Source: JBKBUF01 sp046290815
GTDB taxonomy: Bacteria; Bacteroidota; Bacteroidia; Cytophagales; Cytophagaceae
Direction: 5' to 3'
Length of the DNA stretch: 64,000 nucleotides
NCBI GenBank assembly: GCA_046290815.1
Contig: JBKBUF010000004.1
Coordinates: 124,001-188,000, forward strand
Shown here piece by piece: positions 17,172-26,247 of the stretch. Positions within the stretch are counted from its first letter, which is position 1. The number at the start of each line of letters is the position of its first letter. A program made the translations under genes and the position numbers. The notes below the pieces were generated by a model. It was not told where the DNA came from, did no database searches, and saw only the letters and a program-made list of their open reading frames with translations.

Positions 17172-18470
17172 ATGAAAAGTGTAAAAAGCAGTGAACTTTT
17201 TGAGAGTGCGAAAAAAGTAATACCAGGTGGGGTTAATTCTCCGGTAAGAGCATTTAGGGCAGTTGGCGGTAATCCATTGTTTATAAAATCTGCTCAAGGT
17301 CCATACATGATCGATGAAGATGGGAATAATTTTATTGAGCTGATCAATTCATGGGGGCCCATGATTCTGGGTCATGCTAACCCTATTATAGAAGAAGCTG
17401 TAAAGAATGCAATCTCCGGATCTCTTTCATTTGGTGCCCCCTCTCGTAGAGAAGTGGAAATGGCAGAGCTAATCATTTCAATGGTGCCGTCTATTGAAAA
17501 GGTAAGAATGGTTAACTCAGGAACTGAAGCTACAATGGCTGCTGTAAGACTTGCCAGAGGCTTTACCGGAAGATCTAAAATTATAAAATTTGAAGGTTGC
17601 TATCATGGCCATGGCGACTCCTTCCTAATTGCAGCAGGGAGCGGTGCAGTTACTATGGGAGTACCTGATAGTCCCGGTGTTACCCAAGGGGTGGCCAACG
17701 ATACATTAACTGCTCCATATAATAATCTGAAAGCGGTAGAAGATCTTGTAAATGCAAACAGATCTCAGGTTGCAGCAATAATTATAGAACCGGTCGCAGG
17801 AAATATGGGCTGCGTTTTACCCGAAAAAGGCTTTCTCGAAGGATTAAGAAAATTATGTGATAAGGAAGGTATTATTTTCATCTTTGACGAAGTGATGACC
17901 GGCTTCAGATTATCCAAAGGTGGAGCACAGCAATTATTTAATATTAAACCAGACCTTACTACATTAGGAAAGATTATTGGTGGTGGAATGCCTGTAGGAG
18001 CCTATGGTGGTAAAAAAGAAATAATGGATTTTGTCTCTCCTGCAGGGCCGGTATATCAAGCCGGGACTCTTTCGGGAAATCCGATTGCAATGGCAGCCGG
18101 TTTGGCTATGCTGAATTATCTGAATTCAAACTCCCAGGTATATGCTCAATTGGAAAAGGTAACAGGACTTATAGTGAACGGCATTAATGAAAACCTGAAA
18201 ACCCTTAATATCAAAGGAAGAATTAATCATATTGGTTCGATGTTTACACTGTTTTTTACTGATAAAGAAGTTAAATCCTTTGAAGATGCAAAAAAATGCG
18301 ACCTGAAAGCTTTCGGAAATTACTTCAGGGCAATGTTAAACAATGGTGTTTATCTTGCACCTTCTCAATTTGAAGCATTGTTCGTTTCAACTTCCATTAC
18401 CGAAGAAATTGCAAAACAGATTATCGAAGCAAATAAAAAATCCCTTTCTGAAATTTTAGAACAAGTATAA
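17172..18470 (+). CDS. hemL: Glutamate-1-semialdehyde 2,1-aminomutase
   Basis: PLP enzyme converting glutamate 1-semialdehyde to 5-aminolevulinate, the C5-pathway entry to haem. The 432-residue product has the class III aminotransferase motifs: GGVNSPVRAFRAVGG at the N-terminus, NSGTEATMAAVRLARG, EGCYHGHGDSFL, IIFDEVMTGFR and TTLGKIIGGGMPVGAYGG, where the lysine in LGK is the Schiff-base residue, then YQAGTLSGNP. These are specific for HemL rather than a generic transaminase. It lies between the TPR exported protein and proC, all on the plus strand. Confidence 0.97.
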   Translation: MKSVKSSELFESAKKVIPGGVNSPVRAFRAVGGNPLFIKSAQGPYMIDEDGNNFIELINSWGPMILGHANPIIEEAVKNAISGSLSFGAPSRREVEMAELIISMVPSIEKVRMVNSGTEATMAAVRLARGFTGRSKIIKFEGCYHGHGDSFLIAAGSGAVTMGVPDSPGVTQGVANDTLTAPYNNLKAVEDLVNANRSQVAAIIIEPVAGNMGCVLPEKGFLEGLRKLCDKEGIIFIFDEVMTGFRLSKGGAQQLFNIKPDLTTLGKIIGGGMPVGAYGGKKEIMDFVSPAGPVYQAGTLSGNPIAMAAGLAMLNYLNSNSQVYAQLEKVTGLIVNGINENLKTLNIKGRINHIGSMFTLFFTDKEVKSFEDAKKCDLKAFGNYFRAMLNNGVYLAPSQFEALFVSTSITEEIAKQIIEANKKSLSEILEQV

Positions 18471-18540
18471 ATATGTGTGTATGTGATATGTCACTGTAAA
18501 GCACATCTCATATAATTTTTTAAAATACAAATTCAACTAT

Positions 18541-19347
18541 ATGAAAATAGCAATTATCGGTGGCGGGAATATGGGAGCTACCTATGCAAGAGCCTTTGTC
18601 AGAAGTAACATTGTCAAAATTCAGGATTTGCTTATCATTGAAAAACACCCTGATAAAAGAAAGATTTTGAGAGAGGAAGGCGTAGCTGAACTTAGAGAAG
18701 ATATAGGAGAATATATTTCTTCTTATGACATACTGATAGTTGCCGTAAAACCTCAGGACTTCAGAAATCTGGTAGCAGATCTGGCAAAAGTTATCAAACC
18801 ATCTCAGCTTGTAATTTCTATTATGGCTGGTATAACTATACCATCTATTCAGAAATTATTAAATCATGAAAAGGTTGTACGTGCCATGCCAAATACTCCT
18901 GCACAGCTTGGTTTTGGAATAACAGCTTTCACCGCAGCTAAAGAAACTTCATTTGACAGTATCAGTGTCGTTGATACTTTGTTTGAAACCACAGGCAAAT
19001 CTATTTTTATGAAGGATGAGGAGTTATTAGATGCGGTAACAGCTCTAAGTGGAAGTGGTCCTGCTTATTTTTATTATTTTGTTAAACATATGGTGGAGGC
19101 AGGAAAGCAAATGGGTATTGAAGAACCTGTTGCTCACATGCTGGTGAAACAGACCATGCTTGGGGCTTTCCAGATTATGAACAACTCCAAATCATCGCTT
19201 GATGAGATGATTCAGGCCGTGGCATCTAAAGGAGGCACTACTGAGGCGGCTTTGAAATACTTCGAAAGTACTGAGGTTGGTAAGAATGTCACCAACGGCT
19301 TGAAAGCTGCGGAGAAGCGTGCAAAAGAGCTTTCAAAAGAGAGCTAA
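18541..19347 (+). CDS. proC: Pyrroline-5-carboxylate reductase
   Basis: Final step of proline biosynthesis: NAD(P)H-dependent reduction of pyrroline-5-carboxylate in the cytoplasm. The 268-residue length is standard. The Rossmann motif is IAIIGGGNMGATYARAF. NTPAQLGFGITAF and the C-terminal ALSGSGPAYFYYF, MLGAFQIM and ASKGGTTEAALKYFES segments form the family's active-site and dimer region. It starts 70 bp after hemL; in between is AT-rich sequence without a clear terminator. Confidence 0.96.
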   Translation: MKIAIIGGGNMGATYARAFVRSNIVKIQDLLIIEKHPDKRKILREEGVAELREDIGEYISSYDILIVAVKPQDFRNLVADLAKVIKPSQLVISIMAGITIPSIQKLLNHEKVVRAMPNTPAQLGFGITAFTAAKETSFDSISVVDTLFETTGKSIFMKDEELLDAVTALSGSGPAYFYYFVKHMVEAGKQMGIEEPVAHMLVKQTMLGAFQIMNNSKSSLDEMIQAVASKGGTTEAALKYFESTEVGKNVTNGLKAAEKRAKELSKES

Positions 19348-19422
19348 TTAGTTCCATTATTTACAAAAAACTTTCCTTTATATTTTCCCGTTGTTCTGTA
19401 TAGGGTTAGAACAAGTTGGGAT

Positions 19423-19947
19423 ATGAGGGTAGGAAAATATTTAACCATACTATTCCTGGCCATATGTACTTCGGTAATGGCACAGGACGATAAAAACAGG
19501 ACAACTACAGGGGCACAGGATCCTTCTGCTACAGCCCGGTCTGCTCCTGACAATGAATTCAACTTAACTGACAGGCTTGATTCAGGAATTAATGCAAGCG
19601 GTGCTGCAGGAACCGATGTCACACGTGCATTCACCAATGAGGAGTTCCATAAATGGCTGCTCAAGAAAAATGCAGGTGAAACTATGCACGGTGAGTTCCA
19701 TTACAACGATAATAATTTTGAATTCACTTATGTAAAAAGAAAAGGTGAGGTAAAAATTAATGCCATTGGGGACCCCACCAGATTTTTTAATTTTTACAAT
19801 CAGTATCTGAAAGGAGAATCTAAAGATTTATCATTTAGAAATTATCTGCCGGAAGGGAATATTGAAAAAATTGGAGAAAGTAATTATGAGACAGGTCTTT
19901 GTCCTGTAAGCCTTGAGTTCAGGAAGGTTTTCGGAAAAGATTGCTGA
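19423..19947 (+). CDS. Exported protein of unknown function (174 residues)
   Basis: Not recognised. A signal peptide (MRVGKYLTILFLAICTSVMAQ) is followed by a low-complexity Thr/Ala/Ser-rich segment (residues about 22-65) and then a folded-looking domain with FHKWLLKKNAGETMHGEF, FEFTYVKRKGEVKINAIGD and FFNFYNQYLKGES. Two cysteines (in GLCPVS and the final KDC) could form a disulfide, consistent with a periplasmic or outer-membrane site. It lies 75 bp downstream of proC and may form its own unit ending at the hairpin near 20090. Confidence 0.65.
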   Translation: MRVGKYLTILFLAICTSVMAQDDKNRTTTGAQDPSATARSAPDNEFNLTDRLDSGINASGAAGTDVTRAFTNEEFHKWLLKKNAGETMHGEFHYNDNNFEFTYVKRKGEVKINAIGDPTRFFNFYNQYLKGESKDLSFRNYLPEGNIEKIGESNYETGLCPVSLEFRKVFGKDC

Positions 19948-20290
19948 AATTTTTCTGCAGCAGGTAAACAATCTGAAACCAGGTGATGTTAAATATATAG
20001 AAGGCACGAGGAGTTGGAGAGAAGCGAAAGCTGAGATTGTTGATTGAAGGGTTAAGGTTGATTGCAGTTTAAATTAAGTTAAATGTTAAGGGGCCCGTAA
20101 GCCCCTATATTTTTTTATTCAGATTCATCAGATTTACAGATTAAGCATCATTTCTTTTGATAAACAAAGAATATCATTCACCCCGGTGATAAGTTTAATG
20201 ATAACTTTAATTTTGTCTGACGAATGTAGTAAGCATCCAACAGTAAAGTTTGAATAATCTGAATAATCCAATAATCTTTTTAATCTGAGA
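19948..20290. other. Intergenic region with a terminator and AATCTG-rich sequence
   Basis: A 343-bp gap between convergent genes. It contains the hairpin at 20089-20106. To the right, copies of an AATCTG/CAGATT word appear in both orientations (for example 20119-20140 and 20247-20290), sharing an 11-bp TTATTCAGATT block in inverted orientation. A 72-codon minus-strand frame (20134-20352) overlaps the end of the barrel gene and looks non-coding. Confidence 0.4.
20089..20117 (+). terminator. Intrinsic terminator downstream of the exported protein gene
   Basis: AGGGGC (about 20089-20094) pairs with GCCCCT (20101-20106) around a short loop, followed by TATATTTTTTT. It ends the proC/exported-protein side and lies in the gap before the convergent barrel gene. 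Confidence 0.7.
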
Positions 20291-21427
20291 TCAGAAGGCT
20301 TCCCCGATAAAAATATAGAATCCGTGGCCTTCATTGGTAAATGCCACATCAAACCTTGTAAAAATATCTTTTTTAGGAAACAATAAAAATCTTAATCCGC
20401 CTCCTCCTGCATAAACAAACCTGGAATCAGGTAAAGCAGACATCTGATTAAACACTGTGCCGGCGCTGGCAAAAATAGCAGCTCCTATTCTCTTACTGAA
20501 GCCTAAAGGTAAAGGAAGCATTCTGTATTCTACTTGTCCTGCCACCAGATTTTTATCTCTGAATCTTCCGAGATAATATCCTCTCATCAGATTTTCTCCA
20601 CCCATTAAGGCAAGCTGATTGAATGGTGCAATACCTGCAGTGAACTGACCGAAAAGCTGTGCAGCAAATACATCCCTTTTATTTACCGGTTTGAATATTC
20701 TGTTATCTGACACAAAGGTTGTAAAATGAAAATCACTCCCCCATGTTTTGTCATAATGTAATAAGGCCAGCTCGGAAAACAGGCCCTTCCTTACGTTGAG
20801 AACATTGTGTCGATTATCATAGATGATTCCCATGCCGAGGCCTAGATTTTTTGAACCTGCAAAACCGGGAGGAGGTGTGAAGGGTTTATCAGAGTCAGGG
20901 ATAAACCTGACGTCTGACAGCCTCTGAAAATCGACCTCTGCACCGAGATAAAGGTTGGAATATATCTTGCGCAAAAATCTTTCTTTAATTTGAATTTGTG
21001 AAGCATCAATGCGGGCAAGACTGTTGGGAGGAGTTTCGCTTCCGATCCCAAAGTACTTCAAAGGAAAATTTTGAATCTTAAACTTACCAAGAAAAAACCA
21101 GCGGTTGTAATTGGTGTACAATGCATGGTCAAGAAATAATCCGTACTGTTTTTCCAGAGTGAAAAATGTGAATCCGTTAATTTCACTTAATCTGTTTACA
21201 GTGTCTCTTTTAATATAAAAAACATGAAGTGTGCTTAATCCGAATTCCCAACTTGTTTCAGGAGCGAATGCTACGGTAGGATAAACTAAAAATTGAGGTT
21301 TTGATAATTCCGTCGTGTCATTCAGAATTTTTTTAATGTATCTGACTCCCGGATTCCTTGACTGCCCGTGAAGCAGATCATTGAAAAAAATGATGAATAA
21401 AAAAATTAGAATAAAACGGATTGTCAT
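20291..21427 (-). CDS. Omp85-superfamily outer-membrane beta-barrel (BamA/TamA C-terminal type) without POTRA domains
   Basis: A 378-residue exported protein. Signal peptide: MTIRFILIFLFIIFFNDLLHGQ. The rest is alternating-hydrophobicity beta strands ending in the aromatic residue of GHGFYIFIGEAF, as in outer-membrane barrels. ALMGGENLMRGYYLGRFRD resembles the conserved (V/I)RGF motif region of the Omp85 lid loop, here RGYY. NLGLGMGIIYDNRHNVLNVRKG matches the bacterial surface antigen (D15) domain. No POTRA repeats precede the barrel, so it is the short, FhaC/TamA-unlike type. Its cargo is unknown. Confidence 0.8.
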   Translation of the reverse strand: MTIRFILIFLFIIFFNDLLHGQSRNPGVRYIKKILNDTTELSKPQFLVYPTVAFAPETSWEFGLSTLHVFYIKRDTVNRLSEINGFTFFTLEKQYGLFLDHALYTNYNRWFFLGKFKIQNFPLKYFGIGSETPPNSLARIDASQIQIKERFLRKIYSNLYLGAEVDFQRLSDVRFIPDSDKPFTPPPGFAGSKNLGLGMGIIYDNRHNVLNVRKGLFSELALLHYDKTWGSDFHFTTFVSDNRIFKPVNKRDVFAAQLFGQFTAGIAPFNQLALMGGENLMRGYYLGRFRDKNLVAGQVEYRMLPLPLGFSKRIGAAIFASAGTVFNQMSALPDSRFVYAGGGGLRFLLFPKKDIFTRFDVAFTNEGHGFYIFIGEAF

Positions 21428-21554
21428 TTAAATAGCTTGTGCTCTTTATCAGCTCAGATTATGCATAAAGTGCATATTTATCTGGCCCCCCGGGGAAAAT
21501 ATAACGATTTGAATTATTTAAAATTATTATTCCTTCCGAGCTGATAATCCCGGT

Positions 21555-21890
21555 TTATAATTTATGTTCTGTTTCTACATGTTTTACCAGTTCTTTACAC
21601 AATTCATGCATTTTCTCAGCCATTATATTGTCATCTGTAGCGCTTTTGATGGTTTCTGCCATACCTCCAATTGTTTCAATGAAAAAACGCTTCATTTCCA
21701 CCACAGGCATATCTTTTGCCCATAGGTCAATTCTCATTGTCTGTTGTTGTGTCTGATCCCAGATCGACAATGCAATTGCTTTAGCCTCCTCTGCTTTGCC
21801 GTGTGGACTATCAGTCGCGTCCCATACAATTTTATTTGGAACATTCTGTTCATCCAATTCAATTATGAATTTAATCTCTGACTTTTTCAT
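21555..21890 (-). CDS. gldC: Gliding motility-associated protein GldC
   Basis: A 111-residue soluble protein that I recognise as GldC, an accessory to Bacteroidota gliding motility; in Flavobacterium its loss weakens but does not abolish gliding. Motifs include MKKSEIKFIIELDEQNVP, WDATDSP, EAKAIALSIWDQTQQQTMRIDLW and a helical C-terminus (MAEKMHELCKELVKHVETEH). There is no signal peptide. It stands alone, without gldB next to it, and diverges from the EEP-family gene. Together with the T9SS-type proteins in the window it indicates a gliding organism. Confidence 0.9.
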   Translation of the reverse strand: MKKSEIKFIIELDEQNVPNKIVWDATDSPHGKAEEAKAIALSIWDQTQQQTMRIDLWAKDMPVVEMKRFFIETIGGMAETIKSATDDNIMAEKMHELCKELVKHVETEHKL

Positions 21891-21969
21891 TCACATTATT
21901 GATTTTAAATATCCGAAAATTGCTTAATAGCATGCAATTTACTATTTTTTGTATAAATGACCTATCTGC

Positions 21970-22986
21970 ATGCATTCCAGATACCTGCTTTTACTTATTT
22001 TTCTTCAAAGTTTTGCATTGTCAGCAATTAAGCCTGCAGATAAACCTTATTCTGTGCATACAATTGCCTTTTACAATGTTGAAAACTTGTTTGACACAGA
22101 GGATGATCCAATAACCAATGATAATCAATTTACCCCGGGAGGGAAGTATCAGTGGGATGGAACGCGCTACCTTCGTAAGCAAAAACAAATAGCTGAAGTC
22201 ATAAGCAAAACCGGAGATGATGATGGTCCTGAATTTATAGGTTTGGCCGAAGCTGAAAATGCTCGTGTTCTAAACGATTTGATAAATCAACCTGCCATAA
22301 AAAGATTTTCTTATAAGTTTCTGCATTTCGACTCTCCTGATGAAAGAGGAATCGATGTAGCCTTACTATATAAATCCTCCGTATTTGTTCCTTTGCAGGC
22401 TCAGGCAATTTATCCTTCTAAAAGCAAAAGAGTAAGCATGAATACCAGAGATATATTACTGGTAAAAGGTTTATTTAAAAAGGATACTCTGATTTTTTTG
22501 ATAAACCATTGGCCTTCCAGAAGGGCGGGAAAAGAACAAACAGCGGACAAACGAATGACTGTGGCAATGAAAGTAAGAGAAATATGCGATTCACTTTTTA
22601 AAAAATCACCTAAAGCAAATATTATTGTTATGGGTGATTTTAATGATGAACCGCAAGACGCTAGTCTTAGTACTATGTTGTTAGGTAAATCCAATGAACA
22701 AATAAAGTATGATGAATTATATAATGGGTATTTTAAGGCAAAAGAAAAAGGGGAGGGAACCATTAAACACAACAAAGACTGGTTATTGATTGACCAGATA
22801 TTGATAAGTAAAAATTTTCTCTCTAAATATTATGTGAAGAATTCCTGTACTGTTTTCCATCCCTTATGGCTTCATTATAAAGGTCACATTTCTAACGGAC
22901 CCTACAGAACTTTTAATAATGGCAAATATCAGCCTGATGGATACAGCGATCACTTTCCGGTATATTTACATATCAGGGTTAACTGA
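21970..22986 (+). CDS. Secreted endonuclease/exonuclease/phosphatase (EEP) family protein
   Basis: A 338-residue exported metal-dependent phosphodiesterase; substrates in this family include nucleic acids and phospholipids, and none can be assigned here. Signal peptide: MHSRYLLLLIFLQSFALSA. Catalytic motifs in order: FYNVENLFD, FIGLAEAEN (Mg-binding Glu), RGIDVALLY, NHWPSRRAG, VMGDFNDEP and the final SDHFPVYL histidine. Their order and the length match secreted bacterial EEP proteins often annotated as endonucleases. Convergent with the M48 protease gene, leaving only 5 bp between stops. Confidence 0.88.
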   Translation: MHSRYLLLLIFLQSFALSAIKPADKPYSVHTIAFYNVENLFDTEDDPITNDNQFTPGGKYQWDGTRYLRKQKQIAEVISKTGDDDGPEFIGLAEAENARVLNDLINQPAIKRFSYKFLHFDSPDERGIDVALLYKSSVFVPLQAQAIYPSKSKRVSMNTRDILLVKGLFKKDTLIFLINHWPSRRAGKEQTADKRMTVAMKVREICDSLFKKSPKANIIVMGDFNDEPQDASLSTMLLGKSNEQIKYDELYNGYFKAKEKGEGTIKHNKDWLLIDQILISKNFLSKYYVKNSCTVFHPLWLHYKGHISNGPYRTFNNGKYQPDGYSDHFPVYLHIRVN

Positions 22987-22991
22987 ATATA

Positions 22992-23795
22992 TCAGAATAA
23001 TTCTTGTTTCATTTGCTGGAACGTAGGCGGATTTAACGGAGTAGTATTGCAACCATCTTTTTCAGCCTTTTCTTTTATTTTTTCAACCCTGTTTTCAGGT
23101 GATGGGTGTGTACTTAGAAATGGAGGAACTCCACCCGAATGACCCAAATTTATTAGTTTTTCAAAGAAACCAGCTGCACCATCGGCTTCGTAAGATTGTT
23201 TATCAGTACATAAATATTTAACCGAATACTCATCTGCCTCGGATTCGGCTTCTCTACTGAAGCTTAAAGCTATTAGTCCACCAGTTACCTGGCTTAGCGC
23301 TCCCTGATTACGACCTAATATAATATCAAACAGCAATTGCATTCCATACACTTTTGTAAGTTGGTTGGTAGAATGCCTTCTGTCGGAATGCGCTATTTCA
23401 TGGCCTATTACTCCTGCCAGGTGATCTTCACTGTCAAGAAATTTGATAAGACCTGTATAAACATAAATGTAACCTCCAGGAGTAGCAAAAGCATTTAAGG
23501 TGGAATCTTCCCGTATTAAATGCATCTGCCAGGCAAAATCATTTTTATACCTTACGTGACCTGAATTTAGTATCTGCTGTTTTATAGCTTCTAATCTGCC
23601 ATAGGAGATAGGAAATTGTGCAGGATTTAAAATTTTGCTTCCCAAGCTGTCCTCCAGATAACGATCCATATCAGCCCCAAGCTTTTTGTCATCTTCAACA
23701 GAAAAAATATTTACCCGTTCACCTTTTTTACAGGTAGTAAATAATAAAGGTATGATAAACAATAAACCCAGTGATACAATTTTAAGCTGTTTCAT
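22992..23795 (-). CDS. M48 family metalloprotease, lipoprotein
   Basis: A 267-residue exported zinc protease of the BepA/LoiP-like class. A lipoprotein signal peptide ends at the lipobox LFTTC (Cys22), anchoring it to the periplasmic side of a membrane. The zinc site is HEIAHSDRRHS, and the third ligand is the Glu in SREAESEADEYS. The C-terminal GVPPFLSTHPSPENRVEKI is typical of this family, whose members degrade misfolded outer-membrane proteins. It is the last gene before ribF on this strand but separated from it by 55 bp. Confidence 0.92.
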   Translation of the reverse strand: MKQLKIVSLGLLFIIPLLFTTCKKGERVNIFSVEDDKKLGADMDRYLEDSLGSKILNPAQFPISYGRLEAIKQQILNSGHVRYKNDFAWQMHLIREDSTLNAFATPGGYIYVYTGLIKFLDSEDHLAGVIGHEIAHSDRRHSTNQLTKVYGMQLLFDIILGRNQGALSQVTGGLIALSFSREAESEADEYSVKYLCTDKQSYEADGAAGFFEKLINLGHSGGVPPFLSTHPSPENRVEKIKEKAEKDGCNTTPLNPPTFQQMKQELF

Positions 23796-23850
23796 AAAAG
23801 TGGACGTATTGAGGTTTTGACAATAACGAACAGATGATTAAAAAACTATA

Positions 23851-24795
23851 TCATTGAATTTTTGTTGAAATGGATGCTAAAATTCTCTGTGAATTTATTT
23901 CATCCTGTTTTAACTGAGCTGTAAGTGCTTCCAGTGAAGAGAATTTTTCTTCTTTTCTAAGGTAATCGATGAAAAATACTTCAATATTTTTAAAGTAAAT
24001 ATTATCGCTAAAATCAAAAATATGAACCTCCATGCTTCTTCCTTTACCAGGAACTGTCGGGTTATTTCCTAAACTCAGCATCCCATTATAACTCTTATTT
24101 TCAACTTTTACCCGCACTGCATAAATGCCATCGCCCGGAAGTAATTTTTCATAATCCTTAACCAGAATATTTGCAGTAGGATAACCTATGGTTCTCCCCA
24201 ACTTCTTTCCTTCTGTTACTGTACCTCTGACTGAATAATACCTTCCAAGGAATTCCGATGCCTTTTTAACATCAGATTCAGCAAGACTTTCTCTGATGGC
24301 AGTGGAGCTTATGGCCATATCTTCGATATCCTGTCTTGAAATTTCTTCTACCTGAAATCCGAACTGGCTTGCATTTTCCTTCAGATAATCAAAACTTCCT
24401 TCTCTGTTTTTGCCGAATTTATGATCATATCCGATGACCAGCATTTTGGTCTTTAAGGTATTAATCAGAATATCATTTAAAAACTTCTGTGAAGTGGTTT
24501 CAGAGAAATCTTTGGTAAAGGGAATTATAATCAGATGTTCTATTCCGGTTGCTTCAATCAAATCGATTTTTTCTTCTAATGAGGAAAGTAGTTTTACAGA
24601 AGCATCTGCAAGTAATACCATTCTTGGATGAGGCCAGAACGTTACCACCACTGATTCCCCTTTATGCTTGTTGCTTAGTTCTTTTAACCTGGATAGTATT
24701 TTTCTGTGGCCAAGATGAAGGCCATCAAAAGCACCTATTGTGACTACCGGAAAGGCAGGAGCAATAAACTCATCAAGATTTCTGTATACCTTCAT
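23851..24795 (-). CDS. ribF: Bifunctional riboflavin kinase / FAD synthetase
   Basis: Makes FMN and then FAD from riboflavin. The 314-residue product has an N-terminal FAD synthetase (nucleotidyltransferase) domain with IGAFDGLHLGHRKIL (the HxGH motif) and ISSTAIRESL. The C-terminal riboflavin kinase domain has RTIGYPTANILV and GDGIYAVRV, with MEVHIFDFSDNIY. The open frame runs upstream to 24894, but family alignment starts at ATG 24795 (MKVYRNLDEF). That start lies inside truB, giving a 23-bp overlap, so the two are translationally coupled in the ftsX operon. Confidence 0.95.
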   Translation of the reverse strand: MKVYRNLDEFIAPAFPVVTIGAFDGLHLGHRKILSRLKELSNKHKGESVVVTFWPHPRMVLLADASVKLLSSLEEKIDLIEATGIEHLIIIPFTKDFSETTSQKFLNDILINTLKTKMLVIGYDHKFGKNREGSFDYLKENASQFGFQVEEISRQDIEDMAISSTAIRESLAESDVKKASEFLGRYYSVRGTVTEGKKLGRTIGYPTANILVKDYEKLLPGDGIYAVRVKVENKSYNGMLSLGNNPTVPGKGRSMEVHIFDFSDNIYFKNIEVFFIDYLRKEEKFSSLEALTAQLKQDEINSQRILASISTKIQ

Positions 24796-25465
24796 TAGTT
24801 TCCTTAAGACTTTGTATAAGCACATCCAATATATGTGCATCAGAAACATTGAATTCTCCGATCCTGGTTCTTCTGAGTTCCTGCAGATAAGCACCTACTC
24901 CAAGTGCCTGTCCAAAATCTCTCGCAAGACTTCGTATGTATGTACCTTTTGAACAGACCACGCGAAATTCTACTACAGGCCAATCAATGGATTTGATTTC
25001 AAATTCCTTAACAACTACCTCTCTTTCTTTCATCTCTATCATTTCTCCTTTTCTTGCATGTTTATAGGCTCTTTTACCATTGACTTTTATTGCTGAAAAA
25101 CATGGTGGAGCTTGTTGAATTGTTCCGGAGAAAATAGCGGTTTTAGCAAGGACTTCTTCTTTGGTCAGATTTGAAATATCTGTTTCATTATCTACTTCTG
25201 TTTCAAGATCACAAGATGGAGTTGTTTTTCCCAGTACCAATTTCCCTGTATATTCTTTTTCCCAATCTTGATAGACATTAATTTCTTTAGTTTTTTTACC
25301 GGTACACAGTATCAACAATCCGGTAGCTAGTGGATCCAATGTTCCTGCATGGCCGATTTTTTTTATTTTAATTGTATTTCGGATTTTCCTTACGACATCA
25401 AATGAAGACCAGTCATATGGTTTGTCAATTAAAAGTACTTCTCCGTCTTCAAATTTGTAATTCAT
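24773..25465 (-). CDS. truB: tRNA pseudouridine(55) synthase
   Basis: Forms the universal pseudouridine 55 in the T-loop of tRNAs. The 230-residue product is the short TruB form without the C-terminal PUA domain, common in Bacteroidota. GEVLLIDKPYDWSSFD starts the fold, and KIGHAGTLDPLATGLL contains the catalytic aspartate. VCSKGTYIRSLARDFG and YLQELRRTRIGEF complete the family pattern. It overlaps uppP by 1 bp upstream and ribF by 23 bp downstream. Confidence 0.96.
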   Translation of the reverse strand: MNYKFEDGEVLLIDKPYDWSSFDVVRKIRNTIKIKKIGHAGTLDPLATGLLILCTGKKTKEINVYQDWEKEYTGKLVLGKTTPSCDLETEVDNETDISNLTKEEVLAKTAIFSGTIQQAPPCFSAIKVNGKRAYKHARKGEMIEMKEREVVVKEFEIKSIDWPVVEFRVVCSKGTYIRSLARDFGQALGVGAYLQELRRTRIGEFNVSDAHILDVLIQSLKETNEGIQKS

Positions 25466-26247
25466 TATTGAATTTTTAACTCAACGCCGAGAGCAGCTAA
25501 AATGAGTATGGTGAGACCGACTACTATTCTGTAATATCCGAAAATTCTAAAGCCGAATTTTGTAACAAAGCCAATAAAAAATTTAATGGCAAGCATTGCA
25601 ACAATAAAAGCAACAACATTTCCGATAAGCAGAGTTATCAGGTCTTCACTTTGTATAGTTTTAAAGTCTTTAAGCAATTTATAGGACGCAGCAGCAAACA
25701 TAGTAGGAACAGCAAGGAAAAATGAGAACTCGGCCGCAGCTTTTCTGCTTAGCCTTTGAGTCATACCACCAATTATAGTTGCTGCAGATCTGGAAACTCC
25801 AGGTATCATAGCTATACATTGGAAAAATCCGATAGCTAAAGAATTTTTGTAATCCATTTCCTCTGTACTCTTTCCTTCAGCTGAAAAAATTCTGTCTATA
25901 AAAATGAGGAATATACCTCCTACAAGGAGAGAGATAGCAACGACAATAACATTTTCAAGCATCTGATCAATATAGTCATTGAGCAGAAATCCTATAATTG
26001 CAGCAGGAAGAAATGCAAGAAATAGCCTATAGTAAAAACTCATGGAGTTAAAAAATTTTCTCCAGTATAAGACGATCACAGAGAGAATGGCTCCGAATTG
26101 GATATTTACGTTGAAAATTTTAGTAAACTGTTCTTCGTTAATACCCATCACTGCAGAAGCAATGATCATATGTCCTGTAGATGATACTGGTAAGAATTCA
26201 GTCAGCCCCTCTACAATTGCTAAAATAATAGCCTCAATAATGCTCAT
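25465..26247 (-). CDS. uppP: Undecaprenyl-diphosphate phosphatase
   Basis: Recycles the wall-lipid carrier by dephosphorylating undecaprenyl diphosphate on the membrane; such enzymes can confer bacitracin tolerance. The 260-residue product has about eight hydrophobic helices. The two family motifs are present: the glutamate-rich EGLTEFLPVSSTGHMI near the N-terminus and PGVSRSAATIIGGM in the middle. It overlaps DUF3098 by 4 bp and truB by 1 bp within the ftsX operon. Confidence 0.95.
   Translation of the reverse strand: MSIIEAIILAIVEGLTEFLPVSSTGHMIIASAVMGINEEQFTKIFNVNIQFGAILSVIVLYWRKFFNSMSFYYRLFLAFLPAAIIGFLLNDYIDQMLENVIVVAISLLVGGIFLIFIDRIFSAEGKSTEEMDYKNSLAIGFFQCIAMIPGVSRSAATIIGGMTQRLSRKAAAEFSFFLAVPTMFAAASYKLLKDFKTIQSEDLITLLIGNVVAFIVAMLAIKFFIGFVTKFGFRIFGYYRIVVGLTILILAALGVELKIQ

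Noticed and set aside
20134..20352. 72-codon minus-strand ORF
   Set aside because: Overlaps the C-terminal end of the barrel gene in another frame and has no protein-like pattern.
21899..22114. 71-codon plus-strand ORF at the start of the EEP gene
   Set aside because: Out of frame with the EEP gene, which has a proper signal peptide and catalytic motifs from 21970.
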